DNA of 64,000 bases from Fictibacillus barbaricus (GCF_014635025.1 NZ_BMCE01000002.1:1302001-1366000), one strand, 5' to 3'; counted from the first letter of the stretch, positions 20,233 through 29,628 are shown. Made by a program: numbers and translations. Notes: generated by a model not told the origin, from the letters alone.

Positions 20233-20264
20233 AACCACCTTCCTTACGTTTTAGGAAGGTGGTT
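20233..20264. terminator. Bidirectional terminator between membrane-protein gene and hmp
   Basis: AACCACCTTCCT pairs perfectly with AGGAAGGTGGTT around an eight-base loop. A-rich and T-rich flanks are present on both sides. Confidence 0.85.
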
Positions 20265-20270
20265 CGTTTT

Positions 20271-21497
20271 TTATGCTTTTATTTTTTCTGCCTCTAAATC
20301 ACTTGCTGGACCGAAGAATTCAAAATGGATGTTTTCTTTCGGGAAATTTAACTGTTGCAGTGCATGATTGATTACTCGCATAAAAGGAATCGGTCCACAG
20401 AAATAGTATTCTGCTTGTTTGTTTAACGGTAAAACTTTGCGCAGCCATGATACATCAATATAACCTGTTTGATCATAACCGAAATCTTCTGGTAATGGTT
20501 TTTCATATACAAAATAGGTTGAGATATTCTCAGCATCTTCTGCAATCTTCTTAACTTCTTCCTTTAAAGCATGGGCTTGCCCGTTAATCGCTGCATGAAT
20601 AAAAGTTACCTCACGCTCAGGCTGCTTTTCCGCTGCTGATTTCAACATGCTGATCATCGGCGTCAAGCCAACACCACCACTGATTAAGACAATAGGTTTA
20701 TCACTATGCATATCTAGGTAAAAGTCACCTGCTGGTGCACTTAAATGAAGAATGTCTCCTTCCTTTACTCCTTCGTGCAGATAGACAGAAACGACACCGT
20801 CAGGAGAATTCAATCCAGATTCTTTTTTTACAGATATACGGTAATGTTCTTTTCCAGGTGAATCTGAAAGACTGTACTGACGGATATGTGTATTCTTTTC
20901 CCCTGGGATCTCCATTCTTACACTCACATATTGACCAGGTTGATAGTCAGCAATTTCTCCGCCGTCTTGCGGTTTTAAATAGAAGGACGTTATCACAGAA
21001 CTCTCTTCAACTTTTCGTGCAACGACAAACGATCTGAAGCCTTCCCAGCCGCCTTTTTGCCGTTCTGCTTCTTGATACATTTCAAGCTCAACACCGATAA
21101 ACGCGTCAGCGATCACGCCATACGCTTCCGCCCAAGCATTAATGATTTCATCTGTCGCGGCGCTACCGAGCACATCTTTGATCGCAAGCAATAAGTTTTC
21201 TCCAACAACAGGGTAGTGTTCTGGTTTAACTCCTAAACTTCTATGTTTGTGTGCAATTTGTTTTACAACTGGAATGATTGTTTCCAGTTTATCGATATTT
21301 GCTGCAGCGGCGTATACTGCATTTGCCAGTGCCGCTTGCTGGCGGCCTTTTTTCTGGTTGGCATGATTAAAAATATTCAATAGTTCCGGATGCTTCTCAA
21401 AAAGCATTTCATAAAAACGGGAAGTAATAGCTTCTCCGTGTACTTCTAAAACAGGAACGGTTGACTTAATGATTTCAATGGTTCTTGCTTGTAGCAT
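20271..21497 (-). CDS. hmp: Flavohemoprotein, nitric oxide dioxygenase
   Basis: A 408-residue flavohemoglobin with the standard three domains: an N-terminal globin (about 1-138; proximal heme His in IAHKHRSLGV), an FAD-binding domain (YQPGQYVSVR and RQYSLS) and an NAD-binding domain (LISGGVGLTPMISML and YFCGPIPFM). It oxidises NO to nitrate with O2 and NAD(P)H in the cytoplasm, protecting respiration. The ATG at 21497 has a strong AGGAGG site. A promoter with a well-placed Fnr/Crp-type box lies upstream. It is monocistronic. Confidence 0.95.
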   Translation of the reverse strand: MLQARTIEIIKSTVPVLEVHGEAITSRFYEMLFEKHPELLNIFNHANQKKGRQQAALANAVYAAAANIDKLETIIPVVKQIAHKHRSLGVKPEHYPVVGENLLLAIKDVLGSAATDEIINAWAEAYGVIADAFIGVELEMYQEAERQKGGWEGFRSFVVARKVEESSVITSFYLKPQDGGEIADYQPGQYVSVRMEIPGEKNTHIRQYSLSDSPGKEHYRISVKKESGLNSPDGVVSVYLHEGVKEGDILHLSAPAGDFYLDMHSDKPIVLISGGVGLTPMISMLKSAAEKQPEREVTFIHAAINGQAHALKEEVKKIAEDAENISTYFVYEKPLPEDFGYDQTGYIDVSWLRKVLPLNKQAEYYFCGPIPFMRVINHALQQLNFPKENIHFEFFGPASDLEAEKIKA

Positions 21498-21529
21498 GTC
21501 AATTCCTCCTTAGTTCTTTTTACACCTTT

Positions 21530-21572
21530 ATCGTAAAAGAAATAGAGAGCCTGACGTGTGATTTCAATCACT
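21530..21572 (-). promoter_or_regulatory. hmp promoter with an Fnr-like activator box
   Basis: On the minus strand a -10 hexamer TACGAT occupies 21535-21530. The box TGTGA-N6-TCACT at 21557-21572 fits the Bacillus Fnr/Crp consensus TGTGA-N6-TCACA with one mismatch. Its centre is about 41.5 bases upstream of the start point implied by the -10, the classical activator position. It suggests oxygen-responsive control of hmp. Confidence 0.55.
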
Positions 21573-21605
21573 TTTCCTTTGGACGTTTTGTGAACAAAAT
21601 CAGAA

Positions 21606-22121
21606 CTATTGATTTAACCAAACTTCTGCTTTTTTCTGCACTTCTTTTTCAAGCTCTTTCACATGACCTGTATCAGCCAATGCTTTAGCCGCATAGACCC
21701 TAGGAAACATTTTATAGAGAGCATATTTATAATTAGAATCATTCTGAGGTTCTTTATAATACGTGACGACATACTTGCCTTCTTGCTCTTCAAGCTTTAT
21801 TAAAACAGGAACTGAATGACCTGATTGTCCTTCTGTTCCTGTTTCTTTATTGAAACACAAGTAAAAAGAATACATATAAACAGAAATAACTCCACTCTTT
21901 TCCTTAGCTCCATAAACCTTGTGAGCTTCAAATTGTCTATCTGTTGTCGGGTAAACATCTTGATATTCTTTTAATATATAATCTGTGATCGTCTTATCCA
22001 TTTCTTGCGTAACTTTAATGTTTGTGGAATTAAACCATGCAATACACCCAGGTAATAAGAGGATTCCACTGAGAAACACGATTATTTTTATCCATGACAC
22101 CAAAAAATTCCCCGCTTTCAT
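21606..22121 (-). CDS. Predicted lipoprotein, unknown function
   Basis: A 171-residue protein whose N-terminus is a lipoprotein signal ending LLLPGC, followed by a soluble extracytoplasmic part with a Tyr-rich beta region. The ATG at 22121 overlaps the previous gene's TAA (TAATG), suggesting coupling; an upstream in-frame ATG at 22142 has no binding site. No family is recognised. It forms a two-gene operon with the membrane protein at 22121-22567. Confidence 0.65.
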   Translation of the reverse strand: MKAGNFLVSWIKIIVFLSGILLLPGCIAWFNSTNIKVTQEMDKTITDYILKEYQDVYPTTDRQFEAHKVYGAKEKSGVISVYMYSFYLCFNKETGTEGQSGHSVPVLIKLEEQEGKYVVTYYKEPQNDSNYKYALYKMFPRVYAAKALADTGHVKELEKEVQKKAEVWLNQ

Positions 22122-22567
22122 TATGTTAAGTTCGCTCCCCATATCATGTGGAGAAACATCATATAAAACGTCATCAAAGAAGATCCAATCATAAGTAAAA
22201 CAGGTACAGAACGATATTGTTTCACTTTAAAAAGCGTGTAAACATATACGAGTAATGCAAGAACCGTCACCAAGTAATAGACCCCAAACATAGGATAGAT
22301 CGTAAAAGGTCCTAAAAATAACCCTAAAACAGAAAAGTGAACACAAAAAGCCAAGACAGAAAGCAGCACCCACCTTATCCGGCCATTCGTTTGGACAGCA
22401 CCCGTTAACGCCATCCCTCCTGCTCCAGCTATTAAGACGCTAAGAACCCATTCATATAAATAGAATAGGTCTTCATAATCAACTGCTAACAAATAACCGA
22501 TCACAGACATCGGGATGATGGCAGCCAAAAGAAATGAACTTGTTCGAATATAATGCACCGTTTGCAC
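22121..22567 (-). CDS. Predicted polytopic membrane protein
   Basis: A 148-residue, very hydrophobic protein with about five membrane segments and short loops, a Thr/Ser-rich first loop and no charged catalytic residues. It does not match a family I know. AAAGGGGGAAG lies before the ATG. It precedes and overlaps the lipoprotein gene by one base, so the two products probably work together in the membrane. Confidence 0.65.
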   Translation of the reverse strand: MQTVHYIRTSSFLLAAIIPMSVIGYLLAVDYEDLFYLYEWVLSVLIAGAGGMALTGAVQTNGRIRWVLLSVLAFCVHFSVLGLFLGPFTIYPMFGVYYLVTVLALLVYVYTLFKVKQYRSVPVLLMIGSSLMTFYMMFLHMIWGANLT

Positions 22568-22725
22568 GACACTTCCCCCTTTTATGAACTACTTACACTT
22601 TACCATTTTATGGGTTTAAAATTATATTCATTTCAAATTATTCCAAAATATATGATAAAATTGCTGAATAAAGAAAAATTTAACTTAGTAAAAGAAAATG
22701 GAGCCAACGAACTTAAATTTTGAAG

Positions 22726-23126
22726 ATGAAACATGAATCCTTTCTTTATCACCTAAAAAATCATACCTTTCATCTGACAGAGTGGGGTGAATCTCATAAC
22801 CCCACCGTGATCTGCCTTCACGGATTAGGAAGTACAAGCCTTAGTTTCCTAGAGATAGCCGAACATTGAAGAACGATTTTAGATTCATTGCGATCGATGC
22901 CCGGTCACGGAAAGTCAGACGCTTTCCTTTCAGCAGAAGAATATGAATGCCTGGACTCGTAGATTGGCTTCATGGGTTATTATCAAAAATAAATGTAAGC
23001 GATTTCTTTCCACTCTCACATTCATGGGGAAGTTTTCTAGCTTTTCATTATTTAGCACGGTATCCGGAGCAAGCAATAGACACTCTCTTGATCGACGGGG
23101 GGTATCAAACAAAGCGCAGCAAATAA
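22726..23126 (+). pseudogene. Decayed alpha/beta-hydrolase gene
   Basis: Pieces of one alpha/beta hydrolase occur in order in three frames. First MKHESFLYHLKNHTFHLTEW and VICLHGLGSTSLSFLEIAEH (oxyanion HG motif), ended by TGA at 22867. Then FIAID, shifting to PGHGKSDAFLSAEEYECLD. Finally FPLSHSWGSFLAFHYLARYP (the nucleophile elbow, GHSxG-like) and LLIDGGYQTKR, ending at 23126. The C-terminal third with the catalytic Asp and His is missing: the frame ends 13 bases before the next gene's start. At least one stop and two frameshifts make it a clear pseudogene. Confidence 0.75.
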
Positions 23127-23139
23127 AGGAGGTTAACAG

Positions 23140-23523
23140 ATGGCTTATCTGCTTGTTTACTTTTATAGACTAACACCAGAGGTAAGAGAAAAGTTCTTGG
23201 AAATCTCTGCCCAAACAAATAAAAAGTTTCAAGAATATGGAGGCGTAACAGAACAAATCTTTAAACTGTCTTCTTCTCCAAAGAATTACGGAATCTCCTC
23301 GATTTCAGACAAACTAAAGGTTGAAGATAATGAGGAGCTATGGATCGGACTGCTTCGTTTTCAATCTGAAGAACATGCTCGAATTACCATGGAGGATTTC
23401 GACCAAGATCCGGAGGTAAATGAGCTGCTGAACGAGTTTATAGCTTATGTGGCTCCCCTCGAAAAATTAGTATTCGGTGAGTTCGTATCGGGACAAGAAG
23501 CAGTAAGAACGAGTAGACAGTAA
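23140..23523 (+). CDS. Small protein with ferredoxin-like (DUF1428-like) features
   Basis: A 127-residue soluble protein preceded by an excellent AAAGGAGG site that lies directly behind the decayed hydrolase. Secondary structure appears alternating: strand AYLLVYFYRL, helix EVREKFLEISAQTNKKFQEYG, strand ELWIGLLRF, helix SEEHARITMEDFDQDPEVNEL. This resembles the dimeric alpha/beta barrel group that includes DUF1428 and ABM proteins, but the match is loose. Function unknown. Confidence 0.6.
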   Translation: MAYLLVYFYRLTPEVREKFLEISAQTNKKFQEYGGVTEQIFKLSSSPKNYGISSISDKLKVEDNEELWIGLLRFQSEEHARITMEDFDQDPEVNELLNEFIAYVAPLEKLVFGEFVSGQEAVRTSRQ

Positions 23524-23613
23524 AGACACAAAGACAAATAGTGACCTTTACTGTTTTTATTCTCACATACTTCGTAACGAGCATCATATCTTTAACTAAA
23601 GGGGGGTTCTGCC

Positions 23614-23787
23614 ATGACCTGGTTCTATGTATGTATTGGAGGGCTTTTACTCTTTGCTCTGTTCATCGATTGGCGCCGCAAAAGAAATAATAATAACTCG
23701 CAGCATCCTACACACGCGGATGCAAAACCTGGTGAAAGCCAGAATTATCAGATGGGTGATAATCGCTATTCAGGTCCCGGAGAATAA
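23614..23787 (+). CDS. 57-residue membrane-anchored small protein
   Basis: An ATG at 23614 follows AAAGGGGGG and opens 57 codons. The first 20 residues are hydrophobic (FYVCIGGLLLFALFID), then WRRKRNNNN marks a cytoplasmic boundary, and the rest is a polar tail rich in Asn, Gln and Gly. The architecture is that of small Bacillus membrane peptides. It stands alone between convergent genes. Function unknown. Confidence 0.6.
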   Translation: MTWFYVCIGGLLLFALFIDWRRKRNNNNSQHPTHADAKPGESQNYQMGDNRYSGPGE

Positions 23788-23791
23788 AAAT

Positions 23792-23819
23792 AGCATCTCC
23801 TCTCATTTTAGGAGATGCT
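23792..23819 (-). terminator. Terminator of the DUF4385 gene
   Basis: AGCATCTCCT and AGGAGATGCT form a 10-bp stem. The T-rich tail (TATTTTTA) is on the minus strand, so it serves the leftward gene; it also ends the small ORF on the other strand less well. Confidence 0.75.
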
Positions 23820-24265
23820 CAACCAAACTCTTTTTGGTGCGCCTTTTTCATTTTCAGGTACTCTTTATCCGTTCGTGCAAGTTTCCACTTTTCTTCAAAT
23901 ATAGCAGCAGATTCGGCTTTAACGGCGTCGATCTGACGTTCATTGATCTCTCCGTTTTCTTTATATTTCCTTCCACCTTTATAGTTCGTGTAGCGCCTTG
24001 CACGGGTATATCCCATCTGCAAAAACTTCCTCGCCATATCCGCACCAACAAAATCATCGTTTTTCTTATAATCGAGAAATTGCTCATAGATTTTTTTCGA
24101 TGACACCTTCGCCTCTTCAGGTGTTTTAAACCGCCAATGCGGAAGAATCTCACCCTTATAAGGCTCTACTAATAGTACTCCTTGTTCGCCTCTTCCAACA
24201 CGATAGAGCTCCGGGTTCTTTCGAAAATCAATGTTCTCAAAATCCAGGTCATAATTAAAGGCCAA
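23819..24265 (-). CDS. DUF4385 domain protein
   Basis: A 148-residue protein that matches DUF4385 along its whole length: LDFENIDFRKNPELYRVGRG at the start, QGVLLVEPYKGEILPHWRFK, then ADMARKFLQMGYTRARRY and the basic YKGGRKY. The family is soluble, widespread in bacteria and phages, and without known function; the many Arg, Lys and aromatic residues suggest nucleic acid binding, which is only a guess. The stop codon touches its terminator stem. Confidence 0.85.
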   Translation of the reverse strand: MAFNYDLDFENIDFRKNPELYRVGRGEQGVLLVEPYKGEILPHWRFKTPEEAKVSSKKIYEQFLDYKKNDDFVGADMARKFLQMGYTRARRYTNYKGGRKYKENGEINERQIDAVKAESAAIFEEKWKLARTDKEYLKMKKAHQKEFG

Positions 24266-24362
24266 AGCATATCAACCTCCTTTATGTTCGTTACCCTAAA
24301 TGGTTCCTTTTAAAAATAAAAAAATCCGCTATCCCAGATGGAACAACGGATTCTTACTATCA

Positions 24363-26675
24363 TTAAACGGTCTCATATAAATGTTCTGATGCTTCTTTTA
24401 TAAACGGACAAGGTTTCCCGCTTTCTAAAACCGTGAGTTCATGCATCGCACGGGTACAAACTGTGTAGAACAACTTTCGTTCGCTTTCTTGCTGGTAACC
24501 AGATGCGTCATAGATCACAACAGCATCAAACTCGATGCCTTTTGCAAGATACGAAGGAATCACGATGATCCCTTTTTGAAAAGCTGCATCTTCATTAATC
24601 ATAAGTCTTACATCTATCTTTGACTTTAACTTTTCGTAAACCTTCTTACTCTCTTTAGCCGAACGACAGATGACAGCAACGGTTTCATGCCCTTCTTTAA
24701 TCCAGCCATTTAATTGTTTCTCTGTTTGATCGATATGTTCCTCTGCATCTTTAACCCGAACAACGGAAGGCTTCTCACCCGATCGGTTAAACGGCACGAT
24801 CGTATTTCCATCTTGTAAAAGACTTCTCGTAAACTCTACGATTTCTTTTGTAGAGCGATAGCTTCTCGTCAACGTTATCGTTTCAGGATTCTTTTTCCCC
24901 AATAAATTTCTCAATCGGCTAAAAGCTTCATCTGATGCATGTGCATAGATCGATTGATTCAAATCACCCAGCACCGTCAAGTTCGCACGCGGAAAGATAC
25001 GCTGGATAAACGCGAACTGAAAGAGAGAGAAGTCTTGAGCTTCGTCAATGAACACGTGGCGGACAGCAGCGTTTGTTTGAAAGCCAATCAGCAGTTCTTT
25101 CAAATACAAGAACGGTGTAGCATCTTCATTAGAAAGATGATTTTGTTTTAGATTAAATAAAGTTTCATTACAGATTCCACTCCATAGGGAAAGATCTTCG
25201 ATGAGCTTATTATTCTTCTGAAACAATTTTGCGTACAGACTCTTCATATCTACGAACACAAACTTTTCGATTCTATTACGCAAGGGCTTAAAAGCTAACC
25301 TTGCCACATAAGCAGAAAGAACCTTTTGCTCACTCGCTAAGTCATTAAACGAATTCTCTCCGTATTTGTTCCGTTCTTGCAGTTTGTGATAAAGCTTCGT
25401 ATATACGTTTTTATCAAGAAGCTGAATCTCTTTTTCTACCCATGGCTTCTTTCGTTCACGCCGCTCAATTTTCTTTAGCTCTTCTAGAATCCACGCAGAG
25501 GTTTTTTTCATTCTGTATGGAATGGTCTCACGCTTATCTAGCGAATAAAAGTGTTCACTGATCTGTTTACTTCGGATTAAAACTTTATCTCGAAACTTGA
25601 TATCTGAAAATTGCATGCCTGACTCACTTAGTTTCTCCACATACCGATGAATGGCTTCAAGAAACGGAACAGATGCTTTAAATTTAATTCCTTCTATACG
25701 GTGTGAATCCCCGCTTCCGGATAGAAGTTCTTCCATCTGTTCAAAAGGAGTTTCCACAGAAAAATCACGTACCAAATGGTGGTCTATATAAGCCTGGAAT
25801 GTGGTTTGCTCCATATTCTCTTCCCCAAGTTCAGGAAGTACGTTTGCCACATAACTGTTGAACATATTATTCGGGGAAAACAAAACAATATGATGAGATT
25901 GCAGCGTTTCACGATCACGATACAGCAGATACGCGACCCGCTGAAGTGCTGCAGATGTTTTCCCGCAGCCAGCAGCTCCTTGGACTACCAGTAAGTCACT
26001 CGATGTATTACGAATAATAGCGTTTTGTTCTTTCTGGATGGTGGCTACAATGCTTTTCATTTGGGTATTGGCATGTTTGCCCAGTACTTGCTGCAGCAGT
26101 TCATCCCCGATCGCTTCACCTGTATCAAACATACCCTGGATTTGCCCGTTCTTTATAATAAATTGTCTTTTAAGTTCTAAGTCACCTTTAACGGTTCCAC
26201 TTGGTGCCCGAAAATTCGCTGACCCAAGAGAGTGGTCGTAATACAAGCTTGAAATAGGGGCGCGCCAATCATGAACGAGAAAACGGCTCGTTGCATCATC
26301 ATAATAAGATGCAATTCCAAGGTACACTTTCTCGCTCTCGTCCTCACCCTCTTCCTTAAAATCAATACGTCCAAAATAGGGGGAACCTTTCAGTTTTTCA
26401 TAGGTTTTAATACGAGTTTCTGCAGATGTATGACTGCGTTCGATCTCGGATAAAAGTTCTGATTGCTGCTTTATACTTGCAGCTGTTTCTATGGCATCAT
26501 CAACATTATCTAAATTGACCGTGACATCAGACCAAAAGTTTTTACGTACCTGCACGACATCGGCTAGTTTTCCACCTAGATGATCTTGCAATTTAGCCGT
26601 TGCCTCAGAAAGTTTATCAATCACTTGATCTATGCGTTCTTGCTCATTCTGTTGTTCCTGGCTCCATGTCGTCAT
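24363..26675 (-). CDS. helD: RNA polymerase recycling motor ATPase HelD
   Basis: A 770-residue UvrD/Rep-like ATPase of the HelD type, which binds stalled or post-termination RNA polymerase and releases it from nucleic acid. The long N-terminal coiled-coil (residues 3-100) enters the secondary channel. The ATPase motifs are GAAGCGKTSAALQRVAYLLY (Walker A), VFIDEAQDFS (Walker B), LGDLNQSIY and SYRSTKEIVEF. The ATG at 26675 is chosen for its GGGAGAG site; the frame extends to a GTG at 26711 without support. Length agrees with B. subtilis HelD (774). Confidence 0.93.
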   Translation of the reverse strand: MTTWSQEQQNEQERIDQVIDKLSEATAKLQDHLGGKLADVVQVRKNFWSDVTVNLDNVDDAIETAASIKQQSELLSEIERSHTSAETRIKTYEKLKGSPYFGRIDFKEEGEDESEKVYLGIASYYDDATSRFLVHDWRAPISSLYYDHSLGSANFRAPSGTVKGDLELKRQFIIKNGQIQGMFDTGEAIGDELLQQVLGKHANTQMKSIVATIQKEQNAIIRNTSSDLLVVQGAAGCGKTSAALQRVAYLLYRDRETLQSHHIVLFSPNNMFNSYVANVLPELGEENMEQTTFQAYIDHHLVRDFSVETPFEQMEELLSGSGDSHRIEGIKFKASVPFLEAIHRYVEKLSESGMQFSDIKFRDKVLIRSKQISEHFYSLDKRETIPYRMKKTSAWILEELKKIERRERKKPWVEKEIQLLDKNVYTKLYHKLQERNKYGENSFNDLASEQKVLSAYVARLAFKPLRNRIEKFVFVDMKSLYAKLFQKNNKLIEDLSLWSGICNETLFNLKQNHLSNEDATPFLYLKELLIGFQTNAAVRHVFIDEAQDFSLFQFAFIQRIFPRANLTVLGDLNQSIYAHASDEAFSRLRNLLGKKNPETITLTRSYRSTKEIVEFTRSLLQDGNTIVPFNRSGEKPSVVRVKDAEEHIDQTEKQLNGWIKEGHETVAVICRSAKESKKVYEKLKSKIDVRLMINEDAAFQKGIIVIPSYLAKGIEFDAVVIYDASGYQQESERKLFYTVCTRAMHELTVLESGKPCPFIKEASEHLYETV

Positions 26676-26731
26676 CCGATCTCTCCCTACAACAAAATTT
26701 ATCGTTGACACACACTTCCATTTTATCGTAT

Positions 26732-26761
26732 AATATAATTAGGTAATATTTTACCCATCAA
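26732..26761 (-). promoter_or_regulatory. Candidate helD promoter with a spacer palindrome
   Basis: TTGATG (26761-26756) and TATATT (26737-26732) with an 18-base spacer form a possible sigma-A promoter upstream of helD. The spacer holds GGTAAAATATTACC (26755-26742), an imperfect palindrome with GGTAA/TTACC arms that could be an operator. Confidence 0.35.
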
Positions 26762-26833
26762 ATTATTAGAAGTGCGTCTTTTATATAATAGCATAATTCT
26801 GTGCAAAAAGTACATAAATTATTTCAGCAAAAA

Positions 26834-26864
26834 AACAGTGAGCCTCTATTCGAGATTCACTGTT
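26834..26864 (-). terminator. Terminator of the DinB-like gene
   Basis: AACAGTGA and TCACTGTT form an 8-bp outer stem with an extended inner part. On the minus strand it is followed by seven T residues. Confidence 0.75.
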
Positions 26865-26880
26865 TTCTTATTTTATAAAC

Positions 26881-27354
26881 TTACGATTGCTTTACCTTCT
26901 GAGTCTGGATTACACGCTTAATTGCGTGTATCTGTCCAAGATGATAGGTTTCATGGAATACAGCAAAGTTGAAAAGCTCACCAAATGTCGTTAGATCAAA
27001 AAAAGTTTTCTCCAACTTTTTTTGCAAACTTTCTTCTGGTATTTCTTTTACTCGTGCTAATTGGTCTACTAACTGCTGCTTAAGAATTTCTAATGTTGGC
27101 ACTTCACCCTTCCAATCTGCCGGACTTGTTCCTCTATTAAATAGGTCAAGATACTGTTTTGGTAAACTTGAAGATTTTTCAGGAAACCCAAAGAGAAAGT
27201 ACTCTGCTGTTGTTAACACATGACCTGCATGCCAGCGAATATTGTTATTGAACCCTTCTGGCTGAATATCAGACAAATCTGCTTCCATCGCCTCTAAATG
27301 CTTTAAAAAAAATCCCCGGGATAATTCAAAGTTTTGAAACGTTAACTGACTCAT
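26881..27354 (-). CDS. DinB-family protein
   Basis: A 157-residue four-helix DinB-like protein. Putative metal ligands are the His in IRWHAGHVLTT near residue 42-45 and the pair in HETYHLGQIHA near residue 135-139. Members of this subgroup are often annotated as DinB_2 and some transfer bacillithiol or other thiols to electrophiles. It differs from the DinB-like protein at 18297 in sequence and spacing, so the two are distant paralogues. A strong GGAGG site lies upstream. Single gene. Confidence 0.82.
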   Translation of the reverse strand: MSQLTFQNFELSRGFFLKHLEAMEADLSDIQPEGFNNNIRWHAGHVLTTAEYFLFGFPEKSSSLPKQYLDLFNRGTSPADWKGEVPTLEILKQQLVDQLARVKEIPEESLQKKLEKTFFDLTTFGELFNFAVFHETYHLGQIHAIKRVIQTQKVKQS

Positions 27355-27435
27355 TTTTTACGCCTCCTTTATTTTTTAAAAAAGCGTTCACGTATTTATT
27401 ATACAAAGCATTCTAGCCACTGCCTAATTATAAAC

Positions 27436-27993
27436 CTAGCGATAGTTATTATGAATCGGGTTAAATAGATCTTCGTTTGTATCTCTAACCACTGAAAAGT
27501 GATCTACATTATAGTGGCCATGAAGGATCTTGTTATGATGACTGATAATTTGACCGGCTGTTAAAACATCTGAGTCTGTTGTGGAATGACCATCTCCGAC
27601 CAAAGTTACATCAAAGCCTGAAACAGTTGCCATTCTAACCCCTGTATCGATGCAGTGTTCCGTTTTACACCCCATCACGACTAGATGACTGACTCCTTCC
27701 TTTTTTAAATATTCCAGCAAAGGTGTTCCATAAAATGCGCTCGTTGCTTTCTTATTAAAATATTTTGCTCTCTTCGGTTTTACAATACGAGAATGGACTT
27801 CAAATCCCTTCCCCTTACCCTCGGCTACGTCAAGATCCCGTATGAAAATGACACCTGCATCAACTTGGTTCGCCTTTTCGATAACACTATTGATATTGTT
27901 TAATAGTCTTTCTTTGTTGTAAACTTCTTTATCTTTTTCGTTTCCATCCATCAGTTCTTGTTGTGCATCAATAATTAACAAAGCCTGTTTCAA
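27436..27993 (-). CDS. Isochorismatase-family cysteine hydrolase
   Basis: A 185-residue cysteine hydrolase. The catalytic Asp is in ALLIIDAQQEL, the Lys in YFNKKATSAF and the nucleophilic Cys in MGCKTEHCIDTGVRMA, where the CIDTG cysteine takes the usual place. Family enzymes hydrolyse nicotinamide, N-carbamoyl compounds or isochorismate. The TTG at 27993 with GAGGAG eight bases before it is a better start than the upstream ATG at 28026, which has no binding site. Substrate unknown. Confidence 0.85.
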   Translation of the reverse strand: MKQALLIIDAQQELMDGNEKDKEVYNKERLLNNINSVIEKANQVDAGVIFIRDLDVAEGKGKGFEVHSRIVKPKRAKYFNKKATSAFYGTPLLEYLKKEGVSHLVVMGCKTEHCIDTGVRMATVSGFDVTLVGDGHSTTDSDVLTAGQIISHHNKILHGHYNVDHFSVVRDTNEDLFNPIHNNYR

Positions 27994-28175
27994 TGTAACA
28001 ACTCCTCTATTTTTATATTCATTCATAAGCTGGAACGTAAAATTCTTGTTTTCAAAGTAGAATTTTTAGGAAATGGTTAATACTAACACAGCAGTTATTT
28101 TTTATGGGTGAAAATACCATTCATTAAACCAACGATGGTTAAGTTCAACTCGTGAAATTTAGGAGGAAAATAATA

Positions 28176-29354
28176 ATGACGTACCTTATTTTTCTGGCTG
28201 GATTGGCAGCTGTTTTCTTATTAGCCTTCCTTGTCAGCAACGATCGCAAAAAAATCAAATACAGGCCAATATTAATCATGCTTGCGCTGCAGCTAATCTT
28301 TACATATTTCCTATTAAATACAAGCATTGGCCTTATTTTAATTAGAGGGATCTCTAGACTATTTGAAAAGTTGCTGGGTTATGCTGGAGCCGGTATAGAT
28401 TTCGTGTTTGGCGGCCTGGCCAATGAAGCAGCCATGCCATTCTTCTTAAACGTCTTGCTGCCGATCGTATTTATTTCTGTATTAATTGGTATCGCACAGC
28501 ACTTCCGAATTCTTCCGTTTATCATTAAGTGGATTGGTTTTGCATTAAGTAAAGTGAACGGATTAGGAAGACTAGAATCTTACAATGCTGTAGCATCTGC
28601 AGTTTTTGGCCAATCTGAAGTATTTATCTCTGTAAAAAAACTTCTTGGGCATCTGCCAAGACACCGTTTATATACACTTTGTACATCAGCCATGTCTACT
28701 GTTTCGGCTTCTATCTTAGGTGCTTATATGACGATGATCAATCCAAAGTACGTTGTAACTGCCCTTGTACTTAACTTGTTCGGCGGATTTATTATCGCAA
28801 ATATCATAAACCCTTACGAAGTTAAGAAAGATGACGACATCATTGAGATCGAAGAAGATGAGCAAACATTCTTTGAAATGCTTGGTGAGTACATTATGGA
28901 CGGCTTTAAAGTAGCTGTTATTGTTGGTGCGATGCTGCTAGGGTTTGTTGCATTAATTGCATTGATTAACGATGTGTTCGATATGATTTTCGGTATTACG
29001 TTCCAAACAATATTAGGTTATGTCTTTGCACCAGTTGCTTTTCTTGTTGGGATTCCTTGGGGAGAAGCTGTATCAGCAGGAACTATCATGGCGACAAAAC
29101 TTGTATCCAATGAATTTGTAGCGATGATGGATCTTGCTAAATACTCAAAGGAAATGTCCGATCGAACTATTGGAATCGTATCTGTATTTCTTGTCTCCTT
29201 TGCAAACTTCTCCTCTATCGGAATCATTACAGGGGCCGTTAAAGGGCTTCACGAAGAGCAAGGAAACACTGTTGCCCGTTTTGGTTTGAAGCTTCTCTAT
29301 GGCGCCACATTGGTAAGTATTTTATCTGCTGCAATCGCTGGTTTATTTCTATAA
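28176..29354 (+). CDS. Concentrative nucleoside transporter (NupC family)
   Basis: A 392-residue CNT-family transporter that imports nucleosides with H+ or Na+. There are about ten membrane segments and two re-entrant hairpins. The signature [36 protein letters not shown] holds the conserved QSE and the transport-domain Ser/Thr, and [26 protein letters not shown] is the second half-repeat. The ATG at 28176 follows AGGAGG; the in-frame GTG 24 bases earlier is rejected. It is a single gene ended by a strong terminator. No PurR box or riboswitch is visible upstream. Confidence 0.92.
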   Translation: MTYLIFLAGLAAVFLLAFLVSNDRKKIKYRPILIMLALQLIFTYFLLNTSIGLILIRGISRLFEKLLGYAGAGIDFVFGGLANEAAMPFFLNVLLPIVFISVLIGIAQHFRILPFIIKWIGFALSKVNGLGRLESYNAVASAVFGQSEVFISVKKLLGHLPRHRLYTLCTSAMSTVSASILGAYMTMINPKYVVTALVLNLFGGFIIANIINPYEVKKDDDIIEIEEDEQTFFEMLGEYIMDGFKVAVIVGAMLLGFVALIALINDVFDMIFGITFQTILGYVFAPVAFLVGIPWGEAVSAGTIMATKLVSNEFVAMMDLAKYSKEMSDRTIGIVSVFLVSFANFSSIGIITGAVKGLHEEQGNTVARFGLKLLYGATLVSILSAAIAGLFL

Positions 29355-29363
29355 AGAATCACC

Positions 29364-29389
29364 CAAAAAGAAGCCTTGGCTTCTTTTTG
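29364..29389 (+). terminator. Terminator of the nucleoside transporter gene
   Basis: CAAAAAGAAGCC pairs perfectly with GGCTTCTTTTTG around a two-base gap, with T-rich sequence after it. Confidence 0.85.
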
Positions 29390-29589
29390 TTTTCCTCTTA
29401 CCTCCTTTCAGTGGTTTTGTGACAAAAAGACATCCGATAAGTTTCCATCCTGTTAAAAAGTCTTGTTCGAAGATTTATCAACCACTCAGGATCATTACTT
29501 TATTCAGGCAGGTCAACAGCTTTTAATAACCTCACAAACATAGTAACTCTACATGTATTTAAACATCCAATAAGCAAGGCGCGTTTAAT

Positions 29590-29628
29590 CAAAATAAAAA
29601 GCCAAAGCAGTTATCACTTCTTCGGCTT
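29590..29628 (-). terminator. Candidate terminator of a small leftward transcript
   Basis: On the minus strand AAGCCGAAG pairs with CTTTGGCTT (one G-U pair) and is followed by a T-rich tract. It lies 60 bases past the stop of the 19-residue frame at 29690-29749. Confidence 0.5.
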
